Assembly (NCBI RefSeq): GCF_021117365.1 | Contig: NZ_CP088262.1 | Location: forward strand, 186,001 to 250,000 | DNA length: 64,000 nt | Source of the DNA: Nocardioides sp. cx-173 | GTDB taxonomy: Bacteria; Actinomycetota; Actinomycetes; Propionibacteriales; Nocardioidaceae | Direction: 5' to 3' | Shown: positions 1 to 8,416 of the stretch, in pieces | Position numbering within the stretch: position 1 is the first letter of the stretch | Layout of the letters: each line of letters begins with the position of its first letter | Notes under the pieces: generated by a model | Seen by the model: the letters and a program-made list of their open reading frames with translations, nothing else | What the model was told of the DNA's origin: nothing | Database searches by the model: none | Program-made: the position numbers and the translations under genes

Positions 1-611
1 TGCCACTGGCCATGTGGTCGGCCTCCCACCCCGGAGGCCGCGCCGACCGGTCGATCAGTGCGGCGACGTTCGGGCTGCTGTCGATGCCGTCGTTCCTCGT
101 GGGGCTGCTGCTGATAGCGCTTCTGGTCAACACCCTCGACCTGTTCCCGCGCAACGAGTGGGTGCGCCTGGGCGAGAGCGTCACCGGCAACCTGCACCAC
201 GCGTTCCTGCCCGCCCTCACCATCGCGCTGATGGAGGCGGCGATGTTCACTCGGATCCTGCGCAACGACCTCGTGACCACGCTGCGCGAGGACTTCATCC
301 TCTCGGCCCGGGCGCGCGGCATGACCCCGCTGCGGATCCTGCTGAGCGACGCCCTGCGGCCCTCGTCGTTCTCGCTGGTCACGATCCTCGGCCTCAGCAT
401 CGGTCGCCTCGTCGGGAGCACTGTCATCGTGGAGTACCTCTTCGCCCTGCCCGGGATGGGCAAGCTCGTCATCGACGCCGCCAACCAGGGCAACTACCCC
501 GTGGTGCAGGGGGCGGTGCTCGTCGTCGCCGTGGTCTACGTCGGCAGCAACACGCTCATCGACTGGTCCTACGGCCTCCTCGACCCCCGGACCCGTCGTG
601 CTCGCGTCTGA
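1..611 (+). CDS. ABC transporter permease, DppB/OppB type (5' truncated)
   Basis: This is the C-terminal part of an inner-membrane permease of a dipeptide/oligopeptide/nickel-class ABC importer. The reading frame is already open at the window edge, so the start lies outside. About 200 residues are visible, with several hydrophobic segments. A typical EAA cytoplasmic loop (SARARGMTPLRILLSDALRP) would contact the ATPase subunits. It is followed by GSTVIVEYLFALPGMGKL, characteristic of DppB-like proteins. The last 14 bases overlap the GTG start of the second permease, so the two are probably translationally coupled. The substrate cannot be read from the sequence. Confidence 0.93.
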   Translation, partial: PLAMWSASHPGGRADRSISAATFGLLSMPSFLVGLLLIALLVNTLDLFPRNEWVRLGESVTGNLHHAFLPALTIALMEAAMFTRILRNDLVTTLREDFILSARARGMTPLRILLSDALRPSSFSLVTILGLSIGRLVGSTVIVEYLFALPGMGKLVIDAANQGNYPVVQGAVLVVAVVYVGSNTLIDWSYGLLDPRTRRARV

Positions 612-1680
612 CCCGGTGCTGCCCGACGTCGCGCCCGTCGAGCCCGTCGCCGGCGCAGCCCTCGGTCCGCGCCAGCGTCGTGGCCGGCTCGTGGCCACCG
701 GCGCTGCGCTCGTCGTGGCCGGCGCCGGCCTCGCCGCCTGGTCGGTCGGCAGCGATGCCGTGGTCACCGCCGCTCGCGCGGTGCTGGTCGTCGCCGGCCT
801 GCTCGTCGTGGTCGCCGGGCTGAGCCGCCTCGCGCGCGGCCTGCTCGGGCGTCCGGTGGACGTCGTCCTGTGGCTGGGCGTCGCCTGGCTGGTGCTGGTG
901 CTCGGGGCGGCCGCCCTGGCGCCCTGGCTCCCGCTGGGCAACCACGACGACTCCGTCGCCGGGCTGAGCGAGCCGATCTTCGCCGCGCCCGACCTCGGCT
1001 CGGAGCACCCGCTCGGCACCAACAACTACGGCCTCGACGTGCTCTCGCGCGCCATCCACGGAGCTCGTACGTCGATCCTCGTCGCCCTGCTCGCGGTGCT
1101 CGTCGGCACCACGGTCGGCGGCCTGGTCGGGATGGTCTCGGGCTTCCTGCGCGGCACGACCGACCGGGTGGTCGGCGTGCTCTCCAACGCGCTGCTCGCC
1201 GTGCCCCCGCTGATCCTGCTCATCGCCCTCGGGGCGGTGCTCGAGCCCAGCGTGCGCAGCATCGCGTTCGCGCTGTCGCTGCTGACGATCCCGAGCATGG
1301 TGCGCCTGGCTCGGGCCAGCACGATCGCCGTCGCCGAGCGCGAGTTCGTGCTGGCCGCCCGCGCGATGGGGGCCAGCCGTTGGCGGCTGCTGCGCCGTGA
1401 GGTGCTGCCCAACGTCGTCCTGCCGGTGCTCTCCCTCGCGGTCGTGATGATCTCGGTCCTGGTCGTGGCCGAGGCGTCGCTGTCGTTCCTCGGCATCGGT
1501 ATCGAGCAGCCGGCGCCCACCTGGGGCAACATGATCGCCGAGGGCCAGGGAGGCGTCATGGAGGAGCATCCGTACCTGGTCGTGGTCCCGGCCGTCTGCC
1601 TCTTCCTCACCGTCTTCTCCTTCAACCTGCTCGGCGAGAGGGCGCAGAAGGCCTGGGACCCGAGGAGCGCGAAGCTGTGA
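598..1680 (+). CDS. ABC transporter permease, DppC/OppC type
   Basis: This 360-residue polytopic permease is the expected heterodimer partner of the preceding protein. Two or three hydrophobic segments occupy the first 120 residues, longer than the usual single N-terminal helix of DppC. The conserved LGTNNYGLDVLSRAIHGART region follows, where DppC proteins normally read LGTD-x-GRDVLSR. The EAA loop FVLAARAMGASRWRLLRR lies near residues 250-268. The GTG start is inside the previous gene, and the stop overlaps the GTG of the ATPase gene by four bases, so all components appear to be in one operon. The Asn-Asn-Tyr variant of the LGTD motif is a small oddity. Confidence 0.94.
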   Translation: MLASDPVLPDVAPVEPVAGAALGPRQRRGRLVATGAALVVAGAGLAAWSVGSDAVVTAARAVLVVAGLLVVVAGLSRLARGLLGRPVDVVLWLGVAWLVLVLGAAALAPWLPLGNHDDSVAGLSEPIFAAPDLGSEHPLGTNNYGLDVLSRAIHGARTSILVALLAVLVGTTVGGLVGMVSGFLRGTTDRVVGVLSNALLAVPPLILLIALGAVLEPSVRSIAFALSLLTIPSMVRLARASTIAVAEREFVLAARAMGASRWRLLRREVLPNVVLPVLSLAVVMISVLVVAEASLSFLGIGIEQPAPTWGNMIAEGQGGVMEEHPYLVVVPAVCLFLTVFSFNLLGERAQKAWDPRSAKL

Positions 1681-2684
1681 CCACCACCGACCCCCTCCTC
1701 GTCGTCGAGGACGTGCGCACCGTCTTCCACACCGCCCGCGGCGATGTCCGCGCCGTCGACGGCGTCTCCCTCACCCTCGCGCCGGGCGAGACCCTCGGCC
1801 TGGTCGGTGAGTCGGGCTCCGGCAAGTCGGTGCTCGGGCGCACCGTGATGGGTCTGGTCGCCAGCGGCCCGACCACCACGGTGAGCGGCCGCGTTCGCAT
1901 CGGAGGCCAGGACGTGCATGCGCTGCACCCGCGGCACCGCCGCCGGCTGTGGGGACCCGAGGTGGCGATGGTCTTCCAGGACCCGATGACCTCGCTCAAC
2001 CCGGTCAAGCGGGTCGGCACCCATCTCACTGAGACGCTGCGCCGCCACCTGCGCTGCTCGCGCGCCGAGGCCGCCGACCGAGCGGTCGACCTGCTGCGCC
2101 AGGTCGGCATCCCCGATCCGGCCCGCCGGGCCCGGCAGTACCCGCACGAGCTCTCCGGCGGCATGCGCCAGCGCGTCGTGATCGCCGCCGCGCTGGCCTG
2201 CGACCCGCGGCTGCTCATCGCCGACGAGCCCACCACCGCCCTCGACGTGACCGTCCAGCAGCAGATCCTCGACCTGCTCGCCTCGCTCGTGCGCGACCGG
2301 ACGATGGCCATGATCCTGGTCAGCCACGACCTCGGCGCGGTCGTCGGCCGCACCGACCGCATCCAGGTGATGTACGCCGGCCGCACCGTCGAGTCCGGCA
2401 CGACCCGCGACGTCTTCGGCGCCGCCCAGCACCCCTACACGGACGCGCTGCTCGGCTCGATCCCACGGCTGGGCGACCCACCGCACACCGTGCTGCGCTC
2501 GATCGAGGGGAGCCCGCCCGACATGGCCCGACCCCCCGCGGGCTGCCGCTTCGCGCCGCGGTGTCCCCGGGCCACGGACCGGTGCCTCGAGGACCTCCCG
2601 GAGCTGGTGCTCGGCGCCGACGACCGCCTGGTCGCCTGCCACCACCCGGTCCACGAGTCGTCAGGAGCCGGACATGGCCGGTAG
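1677..2684 (+). CDS. ABC transporter ATP-binding protein, DppD/OppD type
   Basis: This 335-residue ATPase of the peptide-type importer has Walker A GESGSGKS at residues 44-51, signature LSGGMRQRV, Walker B LLIADEPTTALD and the switch His in SHDLGAV. Its C-terminus carries the oligopeptide-transporter extension with the cysteine pattern CRFAPRCPRATDRC, which in relatives binds an Fe-S cluster or metal. The GTG start sits in a GTGA overlap with the permease stop. The stop codon overlaps the start of the second ATPase by 11 bases. It should pair with that ATPase as an asymmetric nucleotide-binding dimer. Confidence 0.95.
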   Translation: MTTTDPLLVVEDVRTVFHTARGDVRAVDGVSLTLAPGETLGLVGESGSGKSVLGRTVMGLVASGPTTTVSGRVRIGGQDVHALHPRHRRRLWGPEVAMVFQDPMTSLNPVKRVGTHLTETLRRHLRCSRAEAADRAVDLLRQVGIPDPARRARQYPHELSGGMRQRVVIAAALACDPRLLIADEPTTALDVTVQQQILDLLASLVRDRTMAMILVSHDLGAVVGRTDRIQVMYAGRTVESGTTRDVFGAAQHPYTDALLGSIPRLGDPPHTVLRSIEGSPPDMARPPAGCRFAPRCPRATDRCLEDLPELVLGADDRLVACHHPVHESSGAGHGR

Positions 2685-3669
2685 CGGAACCGCCCACCTG
2701 CGCCCCGACCGCGACCTGGCGCTGGCCGTCGACGACCTCGTCGTCGAGTTCCGGGTCGCGGGCGGCACGGTGCACGCCGTCTCCGGCCTGCACCTCGACC
2801 TGCTGCCGGGCGAGACCCTCGGCATCCTGGGGGAGTCCGGCTGCGGAAAGTCCAGCGCCGGGCGTGCCCTCATGCAGCTGCCGCCGCCCACGTCGGGCAC
2901 CGTACGGCTCGGCGACACCGAGCTGACCGCCCTCTCGCCGCGCGACATGCGGCGGGCGCGGGCTCGGATGCAGCTGGTGCTGCAGGACCCGGTGTCCGCG
3001 CTCAACCCGCGCCGCCGGGTCGGCGACATCGTCGTCGAGGGGCTCGAGATCTGGGGCTGGGGCGATCGTGACCGCGCCCGCGTCGTCGACGAGCTGCTGA
3101 CCTCCGTGGGCCTGGACCCCGAGACCGTGCGCGACCGCCGACCGCACGAGCTGTCGGGGGGCCAGTGCCAGCGCGTGGCCATCGCCCGCTCGCTCGCGCT
3201 CGACCCCGACGTGCTCATCTGCGACGAGCCGGTGTCCAGCCTCGACGTGTCGGTGCAGGCGCAGATCCTCAACCTCCTCGAGCGGGCCCGCGAGCGCTTC
3301 GAGCTCAGCATGGTGTTCATCGCGCACGATGTCGCCGTGGTCAAGAACATCAGCGACCGGGTCCTGGTGATGTACCTCGGCAAGACCTGCGAGGTGCTGC
3401 CCTCGGCCGCTCTCGAGACCTCGGCGCGGCACCCCTACACCCGGCTCCTGCTCGACTCGGTGCCGAGCGCCGTCGACGCCGACCGGGTGCCCCAGCCGGC
3501 CCGCGCGATCGAGCTGCCCTCGCCCCTCGACCCGCCGTCCGGGTGCCGCTTCCGCACCCGCTGCCCGCTGGCCACCGAGCGCTGCGCCGTCGAGGAGCCG
3601 GTGCTGCGGGAGCTTGCGCCGGGACAGTTCGTCGCCTGCCACCACGCCGAGCGCCAGGGGCCTGCGTGA
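2674..3669 (+). CDS. ABC transporter ATP-binding protein, DppF/OppF type
   Basis: This is the second ATPase of the importer, 331 residues. It shows Walker A GESGCGKS, a Q-loop in MQLVLQDPVSALNPR (the classic DppF wording), signature LSGGQCQRVAIAR, Walker B VLICDEPVSSLD and an H-loop in FIAHDVAVV. The C-terminal extension again has the CRFRTRCPLATERC cysteine cluster. The ATG start overlaps the previous gene by 11 bases. The stop overlaps the GTG of the amidase by four bases, tying the amidase to the transporter operon. The signature has Cys in place of the common Arg in LSGGQRQR. Confidence 0.95.
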   Translation: MAGSGTAHLRPDRDLALAVDDLVVEFRVAGGTVHAVSGLHLDLLPGETLGILGESGCGKSSAGRALMQLPPPTSGTVRLGDTELTALSPRDMRRARARMQLVLQDPVSALNPRRRVGDIVVEGLEIWGWGDRDRARVVDELLTSVGLDPETVRDRRPHELSGGQCQRVAIARSLALDPDVLICDEPVSSLDVSVQAQILNLLERARERFELSMVFIAHDVAVVKNISDRVLVMYLGKTCEVLPSAALETSARHPYTRLLLDSVPSAVDADRVPQPARAIELPSPLDPPSGCRFRTRCPLATERCAVEEPVLRELAPGQFVACHHAERQGPA

Positions 3670-5081
3670 CCACGTACGCGGACGCCACCGCGACCGCCGC
3701 CGCGATCCGGTCCGGCGAGGTGTCGGCCCGCGAGGTCGTCGAGCGCGCCATCGCCCGCATCGAGGAGCACGACGCGGTCCTCGGCTGCGTGGTCTCCGAG
3801 CGGTTCGAGCGGGCCCTCGCCGAGGTCGACGCGGTCCTGCCACCCGGGCCGCTGCACGGGGTGCCGCTGCTGGTGAAGGACCTCGGCATGCGGGTGGCCG
3901 GTCTGCCGGCCACCCGCGGCAGCCGGTTGTGGGTCGACGACGTCGCGACCGTCGACAGCGAGCTGGTGCGCCGCTACCGCGCGGCCGGCATGGTCGTGCT
4001 CGGCACCAGCAACAGCCCGGAGCTCGGGAAGAGCGCCAGCACCGAGCCGCTCCTGCACGGCCCGACCCGCAACCCGTGGTCGACCGGCCGCTCGGCCGGC
4101 GGGTCCTCTGGCGGCTCCGCGGCCGCCGTCGCCGCCGACCTGGTGCCGCTCGCCCACGGCAACGACGGCGGCGGCTCGCTGCGGATCCCCGCGTCGATGT
4201 GCGGGCTGTTCGGTCTGAAGCCGAGCCGCGGGCGCGTCACGACCTTCCCGGCGGCCAGCAGTCTCGCCGCCCCGCTGACAGCCAACCACGTGCTCACGCG
4301 CTCGGTGCGCGACAGCGCCCTGCTGCTCGACCTCACCAGCGCGCCGGTGCGCGGCGACGCGTTCGCCGCCCCCACGCCCGCGACGCCGTTCGCCGAGCAG
4401 GCGGCCCGGCCCCCGGCCCGGCTGCGCATCGGGCTGGTCACCCGGCGCGCCGACGGCGGCGCCGTCGACCCGCAGGTGGTCGAGGCGGTCCGCACCACGG
4501 CAACCCTGTGCGAGGACCTGGGCCACGTGGTCGACGAGGTCTCGCCGGCGTACGACGCCGGGCTGGCGACCGCGGGGTTCGCCACGCTCATGGGCGTCTC
4601 GCTGCTGGCCGAGGTCGGGCACCGGCTCGGCGAGCTCGGCCGCGAGCTGCGCGAGGACGACCTCGAGCCGTTCACCCGGATGCTGCACGACCACTATCGC
4701 GCCACCATGACCGCGGTCGAGGTGCACGACGCCCACGTCGCGGTCCAGGAGGTCGGCTGGCAGCTGGGCGCGATCTTCGAGCGCGTCGACCTGCTGCTCA
4801 CCCCGACGCTGCCGCTGCCCGTGCCCGAGCTCGGTGTCCTCGACACCAGGCGGCCGGAGGTGATGTGGCAGGTCGCCGGCGACTACTCGTCGTTCACCGC
4901 GGTCGCCAACGCGACCGGCATGCCCGCGCTCTCCCTGCCCTGCGGCCTCGACCGCGACGGCCTGCCGCTGGGCGCACACCTGATGGGCGACCTCGGCGCC
5001 GAGGGCACCCTCCTCGCCCTCGCCGCCCAGCTCGAGCAGGCCCGGCCCTGGCCGCTCGTCGCTCCGGCGTACGCCGGCTGA
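3666..5081 (+). CDS. amidase (amidase-signature family)
   Basis: This 471-residue cytoplasmic hydrolase of the amidase-signature family should cleave a carboxamide to acid plus ammonia or amine. The Ser-cisSer-Lys machinery is visible: Lys71 in LLVKDLG, the GGSSGGS stretch at 145-151, and the nucleophile Ser171 in GGGSLRIPASMCGLFGLKPSRG. The GTG start at 3666 is chosen because it overlaps the ATPase stop in a GTGA junction and the protein then begins at the normal family position. Placement at the end of an uptake operon suggests it acts on the imported compound, perhaps an amide, amidated peptide or nitrile breakdown product. The substrate is inference only. Confidence 0.93.
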   Translation: MTTYADATATAAAIRSGEVSAREVVERAIARIEEHDAVLGCVVSERFERALAEVDAVLPPGPLHGVPLLVKDLGMRVAGLPATRGSRLWVDDVATVDSELVRRYRAAGMVVLGTSNSPELGKSASTEPLLHGPTRNPWSTGRSAGGSSGGSAAAVAADLVPLAHGNDGGGSLRIPASMCGLFGLKPSRGRVTTFPAASSLAAPLTANHVLTRSVRDSALLLDLTSAPVRGDAFAAPTPATPFAEQAARPPARLRIGLVTRRADGGAVDPQVVEAVRTTATLCEDLGHVVDEVSPAYDAGLATAGFATLMGVSLLAEVGHRLGELGRELREDDLEPFTRMLHDHYRATMTAVEVHDAHVAVQEVGWQLGAIFERVDLLLTPTLPLPVPELGVLDTRRPEVMWQVAGDYSSFTAVANATGMPALSLPCGLDRDGLPLGAHLMGDLGAEGTLLALAAQLEQARPWPLVAPAYAG

Positions 5082-5110
5082 CGCCCGCGGCCCGACCGCG
5101 CCGAGACCAC

Positions 5111-5143
5111 GAAGCCCCCACCCGGAGACCGGGCGGGGGCTTC
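5111..5143. terminator. bidirectional stem-loop terminator
   Basis: A 15-bp stem with one mismatch (arms 5111-5125 and 5129-5143) closes a 3-base loop. It starts with GAAGCCCCC and ends with GGGGGCTTC, so it carries short A/T ends in both directions. It lies exactly between the convergent amidase and binding-protein genes and would terminate both transcripts. Confidence 0.85.
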
Positions 5144-5155
5144 GTCGATGCGGGC

Positions 5156-6781
5156 TCAGCCCTTCCAGGCGTCGCCGAACAGCAGCATCGTCTCCGAGGT
5201 CGAGGTGATCCCGTGGACGTCGTCGTTCCAGGGCTGGAAGAACGCGCCTGCGCCCATCGCGACGCCGGGCACGGTCTCCTGCCATAGCTCGTTGATCTGC
5301 GTCAGCAGCGCGGTGGCCTCGTCGCCCTCGGCCGCCTGCAGCTGGGCGATCAGCTCGTCCATCTCGGGGTTGGCGTAGCCCGAGGGGTTCTGCGGCGAGG
5401 CGCCGATCAGGTTGGTGGCCAGGCGGGAGTAGGGGTCCTCGTCGGGGATGCTCATCGCCGAGACCGCCAGGTCGTAGTCGTGGGTGACGTAGATCCGCTG
5501 GGTCTGGTCGGCGATGTTGCGCAGCAGGTCGGTCTTGACGGTGAATCCCGCCGCTTCGAGCATCGCCTGGATCGTCACCGCGCCGGTCTGCGAGGCCTGG
5601 TCGGACTGGCCGACGTAGGTCAGGGTGCCGTCGTACCCGTCGGCCTTGGCCTCCGCCAGCAGCGACTTGGCCTTCTCCAGGTCGTAGTCCGACGTCTCGA
5701 CCTCGGCGAAGTAGGGCGCGCTCGGCGAGTAGATGTTGCGGCCCGGCAGGCCGGCGCCGCCGCTCACCCGCTCGGCGTAGACGACCGGGTCGATGGCGTG
5801 GTTGATGGCCTGGCGGACCCGTACGTCGGACGCGGCGCGCCCCTCGCGGTTGTTGAGCCAGAACATCGTGGCCAGGCCGCTGGGCGACATGATCCCCGCG
5901 AAGCCGTCGTTGCGGGCCTTCTCCAGGGTCTGCGGGGCGCGGATGTTGGCCGCGTCGACGGTGCCGTCGGTGAGCGACTCGAGTCGGGCGTCGTCGCTGC
6001 CCAGCCATACGAAGCGCAGCTCGTCGAGGTGCGGCGCCCCGCCCCAGTAGTCGGGGTTGGCGGCGAGCACGAGCTCCTCGGCCGGCTGGTAGCTGTCCAT
6101 GACGAACGGCCCGGCACCGATGGGCTCGAAGGCGTCGGGCCCGCCGGCGTACGCTGCCGGCGCCACGACCATGCCGGGGCCGCTGGCCAGCATGTTGGGG
6201 AAGGTGATCCACGGCTGGTTGAGCGTGAACACCACCGTCGAGTCGCCCTCGGGCCGCATGTCCTTGATGTTGGTGGCGAGCAGGAGCGTGTTGTAGCCGG
6301 CGTTCTCCATGTAGTAGCCGAGGCTGCCGACCACGGCGGCCGCGTCGAGCGGGGTGCCGTCGGAGAACATCACGCCGTCGCGAAGCGTGAGCGTCCAGGT
6401 GACGTTGTCCTCGGTCGTCAGCGACTCGGCGAGCCAGGGCTCGAAGCTGTCGCTGGCCTGGTCGTAGCGCATCAGGACGTCGTAGACCGCCGCGAGGGCG
6501 TTGCCGCCGGCCGCGCCGTTGGGGATGGTCTTGGTGGGGTCGAGGCTGCGGGCCTCGGAGTAGTCGGCCAGCGTGAGCGTGCCGCCCTGCTGCGGCTCGC
6601 CCGGGTCGTCGGTGACGCCGACGACGCCGGCGGCGTAGATCTCCTCCTTGCTCAGCGCGGACGATCCACCGTCCCCGTCCCCGTCGTCGTCCTCGCTGTC
6701 CGAGCTGGCGCATCCGGCCACGAGCAGCGAGCCCGCGAGGAGTGCGGTGGCGATGCGGCCCCGTGTCGTGAAGCGGTTCAC
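5156..6781 (-). CDS. ABC transporter substrate-binding lipoprotein, family 5
   Basis: This is a 541-residue extracytoplasmic solute-binding protein of the peptide/nickel-binding family 5. The N-terminus is a lipoprotein signal peptide with lipobox LVAGC, the lipidated Cys being residue 24, followed by an acidic Ser/Asp linker. Body motifs typical of the family include SLDPTKTI, VTWTLTLRDGVMFSDGTPLDAAAV and RVRQAINHAIDP. The GTG at 6781 is chosen over an in-frame upstream start because a GGAGG site lies just upstream and it places the signal peptide at the N-terminus. It is the probable receptor for the convergent permease/ATPase operon, although it is transcribed separately. Confidence 0.93.
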   Translation of the reverse strand: MNRFTTRGRIATALLAGSLLVAGCASSDSEDDDGDGDGGSSALSKEEIYAAGVVGVTDDPGEPQQGGTLTLADYSEARSLDPTKTIPNGAAGGNALAAVYDVLMRYDQASDSFEPWLAESLTTEDNVTWTLTLRDGVMFSDGTPLDAAAVVGSLGYYMENAGYNTLLLATNIKDMRPEGDSTVVFTLNQPWITFPNMLASGPGMVVAPAAYAGGPDAFEPIGAGPFVMDSYQPAEELVLAANPDYWGGAPHLDELRFVWLGSDDARLESLTDGTVDAANIRAPQTLEKARNDGFAGIMSPSGLATMFWLNNREGRAASDVRVRQAINHAIDPVVYAERVSGGAGLPGRNIYSPSAPYFAEVETSDYDLEKAKSLLAEAKADGYDGTLTYVGQSDQASQTGAVTIQAMLEAAGFTVKTDLLRNIADQTQRIYVTHDYDLAVSAMSIPDEDPYSRLATNLIGASPQNPSGYANPEMDELIAQLQAAEGDEATALLTQINELWQETVPGVAMGAGAFFQPWNDDVHGITSTSETMLLFGDAWKG

Positions 6782-6954
6782 TGATCCTCCAGTGGGTCGT
6801 CCTGGCGTCTCGGGACGCCCGGATCGTGTGTGATGCGTCACGCTAGGAGTGGCCGTACTTCGCTCTCCGATGCGGTCTCACTCACCGGGAGGTGGTCGCT
6901 GGGTGGGCCCACGGCCTTCGGGTCCAGGCGAGCGCGCTCTGGGGGCGCGGGCCC

Positions 6955-7545
6955 CTAGCCGGCGCCTGCGGTGGCTGCCGCATCGTCGGTCATGCGGCGC
7001 ACCACCTCCACGATGGCGCTGCGCAGCTCGGCGCGGGGTGGCAGCGAGGGCTGGAGCGCGGGGGAGGTGAGATGCCAGGTCTGCGCGACGGACAGCACGA
7101 TGGCGAGGTACGTGCGGGGTGACAGCGAGCCCGTCCGGCCGAGGCCCCGGTCCTTCAGGACCGCCTCCTTCTCGGCGTAGGAGTCCACCTCGGCCGCGGT
7201 CGCCTCGGGCCGCTCGAGCTGTCGCCACATGCTGAGCCGGAAGACCGCCGGGTCGTCCATGAGGGCGTCGAACATCGAGCCGGCGTAGCCCGGCAGGTCG
7301 TCGGGGTCGAGCGGCACCGCGGCGATGAGGCGCTGGAGGGCGCCCGCGACCACGAGGTCGAAGAGCGTCTCCTTGTTGCCGAAGTAGAGGTAGATCATCC
7401 GCTTGTTGGCCTCGGCAGCCGCGGCGATCCGGTCGACCCGGGCCCCGCTGAGCCCGAACTCCGCGAACTCGGCCGTCGCCGCGTCGAGCAGACGCCGCTG
7501 CGTCGCTGCCTTGTCACGGGTGGTCGTCGACGCCGAGGGGGTCAC
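6955..7545 (-). CDS. TetR family transcriptional regulator
   Basis: This is a 196-residue one-component repressor. Residues about 14-60 form the TetR helix-turn-helix (LLDAATAEFAEFGLSGARVD, then NKRMIYLYFGNKETLF). The rest is a helical ligand-binding and dimerisation domain ending in a tail resembling the TetR_C domain found on regulators of short-chain dehydrogenases. The GTG start lies 88 bases from the divergent dehydrogenase gene. The intergenic region holds an AT-rich inverted repeat, so the protein most likely represses itself and the dehydrogenase pair until a ligand binds. Confidence 0.92.
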   Translation of the reverse strand: MTPSASTTTRDKAATQRRLLDAATAEFAEFGLSGARVDRIAAAAEANKRMIYLYFGNKETLFDLVVAGALQRLIAAVPLDPDDLPGYAGSMFDALMDDPAVFRLSMWRQLERPEATAAEVDSYAEKEAVLKDRGLGRTGSLSPRTYLAIVLSVAQTWHLTSPALQPSLPPRAELRSAIVEVVRRMTDDAAATAGAG

Positions 7546-7582
7546 CCGCCCAACCTAGCGCGGCTCGGACCCTTGTCACCAA

Positions 7583-7620
7583 CTGGTTAGTGGGTTACCT
7601 TCTAACTAACCAGATAGTTA
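7583..7620. promoter_or_regulatory. TetR operator region with overlapping inverted repeats
   Basis: This strikingly AT-rich block lies in a GC-rich context between the divergent TetR and dehydrogenase genes. It contains CTGGTTAG (7583-7590) inverted as CTAACCAG (7606-7613). A second palindrome has arms TAACTA (7603-7608) and TAGTTA (7615-7620) around a 6-base spacer. The layout is what a TetR dimer or pair of dimers would bind. Binding by the neighbouring TetR is inferred. Confidence 0.75.
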
Positions 7621-7633
7621 CAGGAGGCAGATC

Positions 7634-8383
7634 ATGAGCTCACGATTCACGGCACGGACCGTGCTCGTCACCGGCGCCACCGGCGCCCTGGGAGAGGCGC
7701 TGGCGAGGGCCTTCCACGCCGAGGGCGCCCACGTGGTCGTCGCGGCGCGCGACCGCGTGGCCGGCGAGCGCCTGGCCCGCGACCTCGGCGCCCGCGCGAA
7801 CGCGGTCGGCCTCGACGTGACCAGCGAGGAGCAGTGGCAGGCCGCCGTCCGGCATGCCGAGGAGGTCGCCGGGCCGGTCTCGGTCCTGGTCAACAACGCG
7901 GCCAACCTCCAGGTCGGCACCGTCGAGTCGGTCCCGGTGGACGCCTGGCGAGCGGTCATCGACACCAACCTCACGGGCTCGTTCCTGGGGATCCGCGCCG
8001 TCGTGCCGAGCATGGTGAGGGCGGGCGCCGGCTCGATCGTCAACATCTCCTCGATCGCCGGGCTGCACGCCGCGCCCGGCCTCGTGGCCTACTCCGCCAG
8101 CAAGTGGGCTCTGCGGGGTCTCACCCGGACCGCAGCCGCGGAGCTGGCGCGCAAGAGCATCCGCGTCAACGCGGTCCATCCCGGGATCATCGACACCCCG
8201 CTGGCCTACGACCCGGCCACCCACCAGGAGCTGGTCCCCGTCGACGGCTTCGCGATCCCCCGACAGGCGAGCACGGCCGAGATCGCGCAGTACGTCCTGT
8301 TCGTCGCCTCCGAGGATGCCGCGTTCTCGACCGGCTCCGAGTTCATCGCCGATGGCGGCTTCGCCCTCGGGCCCGTCGCCTGA
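7634..8383 (+). CDS. SDR family NAD(P)-dependent oxidoreductase
   Basis: This is a 249-residue classical short-chain dehydrogenase/reductase. It has the nucleotide-binding motif TGATGALG at residues 13-20, NNAA at 87-90, structural Asn112 and the catalytic triad Ser140-Tyr153-Lys157 (YSASK). A C-terminal FIADGGFALG is typical of FabG/hydroxysteroid-dehydrogenase relatives. An Arg40-Asp41 pair after beta-2 hints at cofactor choice but does not settle it. A strong AGGAGG precedes the ATG. It is the first gene of a two-SDR unit divergent from tetR, probably induced by a carbonyl or alcohol compound; the substrate is unknown. Confidence 0.92.
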   Translation: MSSRFTARTVLVTGATGALGEALARAFHAEGAHVVVAARDRVAGERLARDLGARANAVGLDVTSEEQWQAAVRHAEEVAGPVSVLVNNAANLQVGTVESVPVDAWRAVIDTNLTGSFLGIRAVVPSMVRAGAGSIVNISSIAGLHAAPGLVAYSASKWALRGLTRTAAAELARKSIRVNAVHPGIIDTPLAYDPATHQELVPVDGFAIPRQASTAEIAQYVLFVASEDAAFSTGSEFIADGGFALGPVA

Positions 8384-8416
8384 CCCCTCAGCACACCGCC
8401 GATCAAGGAGATCACC

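Noticed and set aside
3435..6713. Long minus-strand reading frame of about 1090 codons across the amidase and binding-protein genes
   Set aside because: Antisense or other-frame shadow caused by high GC; it is Arg/Gly-rich with no family motif and crosses two well-supported genes and a terminator.
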